A stretch of DNA of 64,000 nucleotides from Gilvimarinus xylanilyticus (GTDB taxonomy: Bacteria > Pseudomonadota > Gammaproteobacteria > Pseudomonadales > Cellvibrionaceae), in the NCBI RefSeq assembly GCF_024195295.1, contig NZ_JAMFTH010000001.1, positions 868,001 to 932,000 of the forward strand, in the 5' to 3' direction. The notes under the pieces are model-generated. The model searched no databases. It saw only the letters and a program-made list of their open reading frames with translations, and was not told the DNA's origin. Below are positions 46,392 through 53,493 of this stretch, in pieces (position 1 is the stretch's first letter; every line of letters starts with the position of its first letter). The translations under genes were made by a program, and so were the position numbers.

Positions 46392-47243
46392 ATGGCTGAC
46401 ATGTCCGACCTTTTAACCCGCGTCGATCAACTCTTGGATCGCCTTGATCACTTTATTCCCACGCCACCACCGGCCACCGACTGGAACGCCGACGCCTTTT
46501 ACTGGTGCGCTCACCCCGCAGGCGGCTATCTCGAGGCGGTTGGCAAGCCTCACCATATTCCGCTGGATGCATTACAAAACGTCGACCGTCAGAAAGAGGC
46601 CATTCTGCGCAATACCGCCCAATACGCCGAGGGCAAGCCCGCCAACAATATTCTCTTAACGGGATCGCGGGGCACAGGCAAATCCACCCTGATTAAAGCC
46701 TGCTGGTACAGGTACAAAGACGCGATCAAGCTGATTGAAATCGACAAGCCCGACTTAAAAGACCTGGGCAAGCTGCTGAGCATTCTGGCGGAGCGCCCCG
46801 AGCGCTTTATTATTTTTTGCGATGATTTGTCGTTTGAAGAGGGCGAGCACCACTACAAAGCCCTTAAGTCGGCCCTGGATGGCTCCATCCGCGCCCCGGG
46901 CGATAATATTTTATTCTACGCCACCAGCAACCGCCGCCATCTGCTGCCCCATAAAATGAGTGACAATCTGGAAACAGAGCAAATCGACGGGGAAATTCGC
47001 CCCGGCGACAGCATGGAGGAGAAAACCTCGCTGTCGGAACGGTTTGGGTTGTTGCTTACTTTTTATCCGTTTCGGCAGGATGAGTACTTTGCCGCTTGTG
47101 AGTATTGGGTGGAGCATTTAGGCGGGCAGTGGAGTGATGAGGTTCGTGCGGCGGCGTTGCGGTGGAGTATGACGCGGGGGTCGCGTAGTGGGAGGGTGGC
47201 TTGGCAGTTTGCTAGGGATTATGTGGGTGGGGCGGGGATTTAG
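46392..47243 (+). CDS. DUF815 family AAA ATPase
   Basis: 283 residues; Walker A LLTGSRGTGKSTLI, Walker B RFIIFCDDLSFE, sensor region FYATSNRRHLLP, and the DUF815 core DRQKEAILRNTAQYAEGKPANN. Function unknown in the family. AGGAG precedes ATG 46392; an upstream frame opening at 46365 is not needed. Last core gene before the accessory region. Confidence 0.9.
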   Translation: MADMSDLLTRVDQLLDRLDHFIPTPPPATDWNADAFYWCAHPAGGYLEAVGKPHHIPLDALQNVDRQKEAILRNTAQYAEGKPANNILLTGSRGTGKSTLIKACWYRYKDAIKLIEIDKPDLKDLGKLLSILAERPERFIIFCDDLSFEEGEHHYKALKSALDGSIRAPGDNILFYATSNRRHLLPHKMSDNLETEQIDGEIRPGDSMEEKTSLSERFGLLLTFYPFRQDEYFAACEYWVEHLGGQWSDEVRAAALRWSMTRGSRSGRVAWQFARDYVGGAGI

Positions 47244-47261
47244 GTTTTCCCGCTGGCCGTA

Positions 47262-47557
47262 AGTCCGGCCTTGAGCCGGTATCTAGATAAATTGCGCCGC
47301 CGAGGCGGCATCTCTTTATTTGCCCTTAGTCGCCGGGCGGGCGAGTCCCTTTTTGTAATGCGACGAAAAAGGGACGGAAAAAACGCACCCCGGCATTCAG
47401 CCCGTTGGGTGCCCTCGCTACGGCCGATTTTAGGGGACCGCATCGACACGCCGTCCCTGGCGTGGCGATGCTTGCGTACGCGTCCATGCGTACTTACCGC
47501 CCTAAAATCGGCCTTCGCTCGGCTGGATGCAGGGGAGGGCGAGAGCGGTGCTTCGTA
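47262..47557. repeat. foldback repeat, copy 1
   Basis: About 296 bp, repeated in the same direction at 47954-48234. It begins with the palindrome CCGGC CTTGA GCCGG and contains nested inverted repeats (GGCCGATTTTAGGG with its complement near 47512, and CCCCGGCATTCAGCC near 47390 with a near-complement near 47522), so it can fold into a long hairpin. Any open frame within it is incidental. Confidence 0.88.
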
Positions 47558-47558
47558 G

Positions 47559-47642
47559 CTGGCTGGGCGAGTAGGTGATGGCTCATGTATCATCATCCTG
47601 AGCCACAAAGCGACCAAAACCTATTTGGGAGATCCGAAATGA
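47559..47642 (+). pseudogene. 3' remnant of a gene coupled to the antitoxin, possibly its toxin
   Basis: The frame ending in the TGA at 47640-47642 overlaps the antitoxin ATG as ATGA, the usual coupling of toxin and antitoxin genes. It is open only back to a TAG at 47556, exactly at the end of the foldback repeat. The 27 remaining codons end with ILSHKATKTYLGDPK. The likely reading is a toxin gene cut off by the repeat; the family of the toxin cannot be stated from this fragment. Confidence 0.4.
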
Positions 47643-47911
47643 GTAGATTGGATAAAGAAGAACAGGAAATTCTGGAGGCATTCGGTGCAGGGAAGTTACA
47701 ACGGTCAACGGACAATGAGGGCAGGAAAGCTCGACATCAAGACTACGCCGAAGCTATGTTTAAAAAAGATGCGCGCATTAACATCAGGCTTTCCTCTAAG
47801 GACCTTCGGGGGTTGCAGAAAAGAGCTTTAATTGAGGGCATTCCTTATCAAACACTTGTTGCTAGCATTCTTCATAAATATGTTGAAGGTCGTTTGCACG
47901 AGGATCGGTAG
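47639..47911 (+). CDS. CopG/ribbon-helix-helix-type antitoxin
   Basis: 90 residues starting MSRLDKEEQEILEAFGAG, then an acidic/basic helical middle and the C-terminal INIRLSSKDLRGLQKRAL and IPYQTLVASILHKYVEGRL, the hallmark of COG5304-type antitoxins with a ribbon-helix-helix DNA-binding fold. ATG 47639 has GGGAG upstream. Its partner gene appears truncated by the neighbouring repeat, so this is probably an orphan antitoxin. Confidence 0.83.
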   Translation: MSRLDKEEQEILEAFGAGKLQRSTDNEGRKARHQDYAEAMFKKDARINIRLSSKDLRGLQKRALIEGIPYQTLVASILHKYVEGRLHEDR

Positions 47912-47953
47912 TTAGTCAGTTATAGCGGTTGAGTGGTGCGAACATCTGCATTG

Positions 47954-48234
47954 TCATACCGGCCTTGAGCCGGTATCCAGAGGGATAGCGCCGCCGGTGG
48001 CGGTAACTCTTTATTTGCCCTTAGTCGCCGGGCGGGCGAGTCCCTTTTTGTAATGCGACGAAAAAGGGACGGAAAAAACGTACCCCGGCATCCAGCCCTT
48101 CGGGTTCCCTCGCTACGGCCGATTTCGCCGTCCCTGGCGTGGCGATGCTTGCGCAAACGTCCTGTTTGCTTACCCCCTAAAATCGGCCTTCGCTCGGCTG
48201 GATGCAGGGGAGGGGCTAAGAGCGGTGCTTCGTG
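47954..48234. repeat. foldback repeat, copy 2
   Basis: Direct-orientation copy of 47262-47557, beginning with the longer palindrome ATACCGGC CTTGA GCCGGTAT. It lacks roughly 20 bases present in copy 1 after GGCCGATTT, and otherwise matches over nearly all its length. Together the two copies bracket the antitoxin gene. Confidence 0.88.
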
Positions 48235-48597
48235 GTAGAGCGGGGCAGTTGCGTTTCTTGCTCTAGAGTAATATTGTACGGCGACTATAAACACTTACGC
48301 TTACTTTTTCTGGGGACGGAGTTATCATAAATGAATTTCCCTTTCCTGTAGAGGGTTGCCTGCTTCCACTTTAATTATTTTCTACCTTAAATGGAGTGCA
48401 GGACGCATTTTTCGAATCATGAGAGGATGAGTAGTCAGCCTGTTTTAGATAATTGGACCTGTTAAAATAATATTTTCATATCCGGGATGGTCAAGAATCA
48501 ACAAGACTTAACATTAAGCTTGTCTACATAAAACCAACAGGTTATGAGCTGATCGTTTAGTCGACTAGCGCTTAGTTACTAAGCATAAGGATGGACA
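48235..48597. other. AT-rich intergenic stretch
   Basis: About 360 bases without a convincing gene. It holds CTGGGGACGGAG at about 48310, similar to ends of Y1-transposase (RAYT) elements, and a hairpin GCTTAG TTA CTAAGC at 48570-48584 just before the Shine-Dalgarno sequence of the next gene. It may be debris of earlier insertions. Confidence 0.4.
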
Positions 48598-49304
48598 ATG
48601 AAAAAAACACCACTATCCACAGCTAAGGTACCCTATATTATTTTTGGAGCAATAAGTCTGGGAGTTGTCGGTTTTTCAGCCCTTCTATCAATCTTTTACT
48701 ATCGAGATACGTTTGGTGTTCATCTGTCATCAGAAATGGATGAGTGGGCGCACTTCGGTTCATTTTTTGGCGGTTTTATCTCTACGACTATTTCCTTCTT
48801 TATGCTTGTTGCGATTATTATCACTATTTGGCTTCAGGCACGCCTACTGTACCAGCAAGATGAACAGCTTCAGCACTTGGTTCTATCCTCGAGCCAGAAT
48901 AAAGTTCACCAGCACAAACAAACCTTGTTGAATGAATGCCACCTGTCTTCCAACTCAAGCTTTCAAGAGGCCAGCCTCAATAGAAAAGACCTTTCGTATG
49001 CAGTAGAAAAAAAGGTAGAGCTAACAAAAGAAATTGAAAGCTTCAAGAGAAATTCAGCCGGAAAAATAAATGTTGAAAAAATGAAACTAGTCTGGAGCGC
49101 GCATTTAAAACATTAGAGAAATATAACTCCTATATAGAATCCCAAGAGAAACTGGTCAAGTACAACATAATTTGTCATAAAGGCTATGCCAGTATTTCGA
49201 ATCAGTTGACGCTGGAGTCATTTGATTCAATAGATGAACTGAACAGAGAGTTTATTAAACTCTACAGAGAGAATATTTCCAGTGCATCGGAAAGCCTCCC
49301 CTAA
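48598..49304 (+). pseudogene. frameshifted membrane protein resembling putative phage abortive-infection proteins
   Basis: The first frame (48598-49116) has two membrane segments around EMDEWAHFGSFFGGFISTTISF and then IWLQARLLYQQDEQLQHL, the membrane-proximal pattern of putative AbiC-like proteins (W..FG.f.GG, then membrane helix and Q-rich coiled coil). At an A6 run (49076-49081) the coding sense moves to the -1 frame, which stays open to a TAA at 49302-49304 and reads like protein (ETSLERAFKTLEKYNSYIES and onwards to LYRENISSASESLP). One missing A explains this. AAGGAtgg precedes ATG 48598. The Abi assignment is a resemblance, not proof. Confidence 0.6.
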
Positions 49305-49355
49305 TTAGCTGGAAACATTAAATTATTGGCGTATTAGCCTCTGAAATAAGGCGCG

Positions 49356-49389
49356 AGCGGGTCTCGAGGGTCAGCGGGTCTCGAGGGTC
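49356..49389. repeat. 17 bp tandem duplication
   Basis: AGCGGGTCTCGAGGGTC occurs twice in a row (49356-49372, 49373-49389), just before the 265 bp direct repeat. Confidence 0.95.
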
Positions 49390-49391
49390 AA

Positions 49392-49656
49392 GCCTTACAT
49401 TTTACATCGAGTGTAACGGCGGCAGAGTAGGTGAGGTTATTCTTTAACCAAGAAATCAAGTTTGTCTAAAAGCCTCAAGGATCTGTGAGCCGCCATGCTT
49501 GGCGGGACTATTCAATTAGGGAAATTATGAAAAATATAATTAAAATACTGACTTTAACCATTCTGTCGCTGTTCGTTGCTTCTTGTAGTTACGATGACCT
49601 TAGCGAAAAGCTGATACCGAAAGAAGAGTCCGATTTTGCCAGGAAGTATCTATCCA
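49392..49656 (+). repeat. 265 bp direct repeat, copy 1
   Basis: Aligns without gaps to 51788-52052. It carries an upstream region (GCCTTACATTTTACATCG onward) and the first 43 codons of a lipoprotein gene. It ends abruptly at TATCCA where the RAYT element begins. Confidence 0.92.
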
Positions 49657-49682
49657 ATGATCAATGGGGTCAGAGTCGTTGA
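49527..49682 (+). pseudogene. truncated lipoprotein gene (copy of the gene at 51923)
   Basis: ATG 49527 with AGGGAAATT upstream. The first 43 residues (MKNIIKILTLTILSLFVASC, then SYDDLSEKLIPKEESDF) match the intact gene at 51923, including the lipobox Cys. After LS the frame runs into the RAYT terminal repeat and stops at 49682, so only 51 residues remain. A signal peptide without a mature domain; almost certainly non-functional. Confidence 0.85.
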
Positions 49683-50487
49683 TTTTGGGGTGATGCTTAA
49701 CTAAGCTCCTAGATAATCATAGAATCCAGTATTTGTTCAGGGAGGAACCAGTGGCTCGACTGCGTCGCCCTTACTTGGCAGGTTGCCCACAGCACATTAT
49801 TCAACGGGGCAACAATCGTGAAGCGTGTTTTCTGGCCGATGATGATTGCGCCTCATATTTGCGCTATCTGGAAGATGCCGCGAATGGCTACGAGGTAGCC
49901 ATACATGCGTTTGTGCTAATGACCAATCATGTGCACTTGCTTGCAACACCAGCAAATAAAGATGGCATAAGCCGCATGATGCAAGCATTGGGGCGGCGAT
50001 ACGTTCAGTATTTCAATCATACGTATCAACGTACAGGCACTTTATGGGAGGGGCGCTATAAATCTACTCTTGTGGATTCTGAGACCTACCTGTTTACTGT
50101 ATATCGATACATTGAACTCAACCCCGTTCGCGCAAATATGGTGAAGCACGCAAGCCAATATATCTGGTCTAGCTACCAATACAATGGGGCGGGTAGGACG
50201 ATTTCACTGATTACGCCCCATCCAGAATACGTAGCATTGGGAGATAATCACGCGGAAAGGCAGTCTGCTTACCGAGATCTATTTAAAGGCAGAATGCCTC
50301 AATGGGAGCTACAAAGCATCCGAGATGCAACAAATAGAGCATGGGTGCTCGGTAGCGAGCAGTTTAAGCGCAATTTCGAGTCGAAGACCGGAAGACCCGC
50401 GCATCCAAGACAGCGCGACGGCGATCGAAAATCGTCGCACTGGAGAAACCAACGACTCTGGCCCCATTGATCGGACCCCATTGATCG
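49658..50487 (+). mobile_element. RAYT (Y1 transposase) element with REP-like terminal inverted repeats
   Basis: The left end TGATCAATGGGGTCAGAGTC (49658 onward, 24 bases) is the inverse of the right end at 50450-50473 with one internal mismatch plus the outermost base. The right end is followed by a second partial copy (GACCCCATTGATCG, 50474-50487). Between the ends lies one transposase gene. IS200/REP-associated elements carry such palindromic ends instead of classical target duplications. Confidence 0.85.
49751..50470 (+). CDS. REP-associated tyrosine transposase (Y1_Tnp, IS200-like)
   Basis: 239 residues. GGAGG precedes GTG 49751, giving the usual RAYT opening (MARLRRPYLAGCPQHIIQRG). The HUH motif is TNHVHLL (H60, H62) and the catalytic Tyr lies in GRRYVQYFN (Y84 or Y87), followed by RTGTLWEGRYKSTLV and YRYIELNPVRANMV. 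Cuts and joins single-stranded DNA at REP-type palindromes. The stop codon lies inside the right terminal repeat, so the last residues are encoded by the element end itself. Appears intact. Confidence 0.93.
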   Translation: MARLRRPYLAGCPQHIIQRGNNREACFLADDDCASYLRYLEDAANGYEVAIHAFVLMTNHVHLLATPANKDGISRMMQALGRRYVQYFNHTYQRTGTLWEGRYKSTLVDSETYLFTVYRYIELNPVRANMVKHASQYIWSSYQYNGAGRTISLITPHPEYVALGDNHAERQSAYRDLFKGRMPQWELQSIRDATNRAWVLGSEQFKRNFESKTGRPAHPRQRDGDRKSSHWRNQRLWPH

Positions 50488-50521
50488 TAGATATTTTCCT
50501 TTTATATAATTCTGCGGAGAA

Positions 50522-51730
50522 GTGAAATTGGATTCAATTGAAGGGTCTTACAGTTTTACAGGTTATATATACAATAACGAATCAGTTTGTGCTGAGGAAA
50601 TCACCTTTCGGAGTCATTCTCCGCTATTCAGTGACTGGGATGATAGCGGGAAGTACAAGGTTCTGCTTGTTGGTGTTGGCGGAGAGCTCCTTTTTGAAGA
50701 AAATTTTAGTCCTAGCCCCGTTTCTATAGAAGATGAATTCTCTCACAATAGCGAAGTTTCCTATTCGTATTCATATAGCATCAGTATTCCTTATGATGGG
50801 AATGCTAGATCTATTACGGTATCGGATACGACGACTGGGGATTTTCTATGCGAGTATGAAATCGTGCCAAACAAATATTCTGTGCAATTTTTGAATGAAC
50901 CTGAAGGTCTATTGAGTGAAGGTCAAATACTAGAGTGGAGTGCATCGGGCGCGATGGATGGCAATAGCCTTCAGTATGCGTTGGAATATTCCCATAATGC
51001 CGGTGAGCCTGGATCATGGCAAAACATACCTCTTAATGATTCATCTGCAACACAATACGCTGTTGATTTAGATGTTGTTCCGGGGAGCTTTACTTCGTCG
51101 GCCTTTCGAGTCATAGCATCCGATGGAGCCAGCCACGCTATTGATACTACTGAAAATGAGCTTTATGTGCCAATTCGGAAGCCTCAGGTGATCAAGTTTT
51201 TATCCAACCCAAGTTTTCTTAGGGCGGGTGTGGGTGGAGATATGGCGGTACAGTTAAGAGGTGTGGATGGAGAGCTAACATCTGTCGATAATATATTATG
51301 GCACTCCGATCGTGATGGGATCGTTGGCAGGGGAGATAGCTACGATGGCAGCAACCTATCTGTAGGGATGCATGAGATAAAAATTGATATTCAAATGGGA
51401 GATGGTCAGGTTTTCGAGGAAAAAATCACTGAAGTACAAGTGATAAGTGTTGGGCCTGTTGTTGAGGTTAAGTTAGGCGATGGAGAGATGTTGGGGCTCG
51501 AATGTAATGAGCTAGAAATAGATGTCCGTTTCCCGCATGCTGAAATGGATGAAGTTTTGTATTCCATGGGTGTTAATGATCAGTATCCAACCAATACGAT
51601 AACAGGGCCAGATCAGTTGCCGATTAAGTATGCGATCACGAAGACTGTGAGGTTGAACTTAATAGCCATAGATAAGGCTGGGCTCAAAGATGTCTACGAC
51701 GAAACTCTCCAGCCTTTGGGCTGCGAGTAA
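50522..51730 (+). CDS. Ig-like multi-domain protein lacking a signal peptide; probable C-terminal fragment
   Basis: 402 residues of tandem beta-sandwich domains. The second contains LEWSASGAMDGNSLQYALEY and the third ILWHSDRDGIVGRG with LSVGMHEIKIDIQM, both typical of Ig-like domains at the C-terminus of large secreted proteases or adhesins. There is no signal peptide, which such proteins need. It starts 34 bases after the RAYT end, so it is likely the tail of a gene whose 5' part was lost. GTG 50522 has GGAGA upstream, so translation is still possible. Confidence 0.6.
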   Translation: MKLDSIEGSYSFTGYIYNNESVCAEEITFRSHSPLFSDWDDSGKYKVLLVGVGGELLFEENFSPSPVSIEDEFSHNSEVSYSYSYSISIPYDGNARSITVSDTTTGDFLCEYEIVPNKYSVQFLNEPEGLLSEGQILEWSASGAMDGNSLQYALEYSHNAGEPGSWQNIPLNDSSATQYAVDLDVVPGSFTSSAFRVIASDGASHAIDTTENELYVPIRKPQVIKFLSNPSFLRAGVGGDMAVQLRGVDGELTSVDNILWHSDRDGIVGRGDSYDGSNLSVGMHEIKIDIQMGDGQVFEEKITEVQVISVGPVVEVKLGDGEMLGLECNELEIDVRFPHAEMDEVLYSMGVNDQYPTNTITGPDQLPIKYAITKTVRLNLIAIDKAGLKDVYDETLQPLGCE

Positions 51731-51787
51731 GGGTAAGCAGAGCCCCGACGGTCATCCATTAGGCAAATTGTATGGCGTGAGGATCAG

Positions 51788-52052
51788 GCCTTACATTTCA
51801 CATCGAATGAAACAGCGAAAGAGTAGGTAAGGTTATTCTTTAACTAAGCATTCGAATTTATCTAAAAACCTCAAAGAACTTTGGGCCGTCATGCCGGGCG
51901 GGACTATTCAATTAGGGAAATTATGAAAAATATAACTAGAATACTGACTTTAACCATTCTATTGCTGTTCGTTGCTTCTTGTAGTTATGAGGACCTTAGC
52001 GAAAAGCTGATACCGAAAGAAGAGTCCGATTTTGCCAGGGAATATCTATCCA
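51788..52052 (+). repeat. 265 bp direct repeat, copy 2
   Basis: Gap-free partner of 49392-49656, covering the region before and the first 43 codons of the intact lipoprotein gene. Within it, CCTTAC and GTAAGG arms flank about 40 bases and could form a hairpin upstream of the gene; in copy 1 the second arm reads GTGAGG. Confidence 0.92.
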
Positions 52053-52741
52053 AGGTGAGGGCGAAAGACTACGAGTATGTTAAAAGTAAATTGGGTCCGG
52101 AATTAAAACCTGAGTTAGACAACGATCTAATCGATCAGATGGCGGACTATTTTAGGCCGGGTGAGCCGATCTCGGTCAAAATAATCGGCTCTCAAGTCAA
52201 TGTGTTTAATGGCCAGTGGCAAGGAAATTTTACTTTTGAATTTGAGTTTGAAACCGGCTGGAATATTGCGAACACTGCTCTGAGAAAAGTTGAGGGTGAC
52301 TATGAGGTCACAGGCGTCAACGTCTACCAAACCGATGATTCTCAGGGGAATATCAACGCTTTCACGCTCTCATCAAAAAGCCTTCTGCAATATTTTGTTC
52401 TTTTTCTGGCTATTGCCGTTCCGGTTTTTATTATCGTTACGCTGGTGGTTTGCATTCGAACCCCCATACAAAAGAAAAAGTGGCTTTGGATAATATTTAT
52501 ACTGTTGGGCGTGGGGGCTATCCAAGTAAATTGGACAAATGGAGCCTACGCAATCCAGGTTTTAAGTGTTCAATTTTTAGGCGCCTCGGCCTTTTCTGCC
52601 GGACCCGCTGCACCTTGGATTATTTCGGCTTCAATACCCTTTGGGGCATTCATATTTTGGTCACGGCGACGAAAATTAATGCTTCAGGCAGAAGAGTCCA
52701 GAAGAGCAATGCTATCGAGCGAAAACCGCTCACTCGATTGA
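51923..52741 (+). CDS. lipoprotein with C-terminal membrane segments, unknown function
   Basis: 272 residues: lipoprotein signal peptide with lipobox LFVASC, a soluble domain of about 130 residues (DFAREYLSKVRAKDYEYVKS onward), then hydrophobic segments (YFVLFLAIAVPVFIIVTLVVC and further on) and a charged tail. ATG 51923 follows AGGGAAATT. A lipid-anchored N-terminus together with later transmembrane helices is unusual and points to an inner-membrane protein. Family not recognised. The copy at 49527 is its truncated duplicate. Confidence 0.7.
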   Translation: MKNITRILTLTILLLFVASCSYEDLSEKLIPKEESDFAREYLSKVRAKDYEYVKSKLGPELKPELDNDLIDQMADYFRPGEPISVKIIGSQVNVFNGQWQGNFTFEFEFETGWNIANTALRKVEGDYEVTGVNVYQTDDSQGNINAFTLSSKSLLQYFVLFLAIAVPVFIIVTLVVCIRTPIQKKKWLWIIFILLGVGAIQVNWTNGAYAIQVLSVQFLGASAFSAGPAAPWIISASIPFGAFIFWSRRRKLMLQAEESRRAMLSSENRSLD

Positions 52742-52877
52742 GTCTGGAATTTTATAAGAGATTTCAAAATAGGCATGAATCCCGCAATTTCAGCGCGCAT
52801 GATGCCTTCTGGCGGATGCCAGCTGCGCTGCCCTTTTTTAAACGTGAATGGCTCACTAGAAGATTAAGGAACAAGAG

Positions 52878-53390
52878 TTGATACTGCATGGAAATATAAC
52901 CATAAACGGAAAGCACTATTCGAAGGGGTCATACATTTCCCCTTGGAAGGTTTATCCGTTCTTTCTGTTTCATATGCTTATTTTTGGCGGTTCGGGTTTT
53001 GCGATGGCCTATTTTTTCGAGGCGCCCGCGAGCTTTTTGTATATGCACGGTGGTTTCGCAATTTTAGTCTATTTGGTTTTCTATTTGACTATTTTCGGTA
53101 GGGATGAGGTCAAATGGATGTTGATTAATGCAGCGCTCGGTATATTTGGCTTGTACAGCGAAGTGGGTATACTGCTTTCTTTTGCAGATAAGAACATTGA
53201 CAGCTTTCCGTTTTACATTCACGTAATCCCTTTTATGTATTATGTGCTTTACACCTTCCTGTTACGCCAGCTGGTCCTGGAAGTGACCGGCAGCAGAGAT
53301 GATGAAGTGAAATCGAAGAAGATCAATCGTCTATACTTGGTTTTCTCGCTGGTTATATATTGTATTATATTCGTTATTGGTAAGCTTTAA
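52878..53390 (+). CDS. polytopic membrane protein of unknown function
   Basis: 170 residues with about five membrane segments (first around FFLFHMLIFGGSGFAMAYFF, last FSLVIYCIIFVIGKL) and a charged loop (GSRDDEVKSKKINR) before the last one. The start appears to be TTG 52878 with AAGAG upstream; no better in-frame ATG exists near. AT-rich like its neighbours. Not recognised. Confidence 0.55.
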   Translation: MILHGNITINGKHYSKGSYISPWKVYPFFLFHMLIFGGSGFAMAYFFEAPASFLYMHGGFAILVYLVFYLTIFGRDEVKWMLINAALGIFGLYSEVGILLSFADKNIDSFPFYIHVIPFMYYVLYTFLLRQLVLEVTGSRDDEVKSKKINRLYLVFSLVIYCIIFVIGKL

Positions 53391-53415
53391 AGTCGACTTT
53401 TTTCTAATACTGCCA

Positions 53416-53455
53416 GCCCCGGATCTTTATCTTTTGATTTAAGATAAAAGTTCGG
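53416..53455 (+). terminator. hairpin at the end of the accessory region
   Basis: Stem TTTATCTT / AAGATAAA (53426-53433, 53441-53448) with loop TTGATTT, extended outside by partly paired GCCCCG / CGGGC. It lies between the membrane-protein gene and the convergent glgA and may terminate either. No strong T-tract. Confidence 0.4.
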
Positions 53456-53493
53456 GCACCGTTGCCTAGCTAAAAAGTATCGCTTTTCACCAG

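Noticed and set aside
47271-47558. A 95-codon frame inside foldback repeat copy 1 and a similar one in copy 2.
   Set aside because: It lies wholly in a repeated, self-complementary non-coding element and differs between the two copies by an internal deletion.
49076-49081. Programmed -1 frameshifting at the A6 run of the Abi-like gene.
   Set aside because: The codons GAA AAA ATG do not form a standard slippery heptamer and no downstream stimulatory hairpin was seen; mutation, phase variation or sequencing error fits better.
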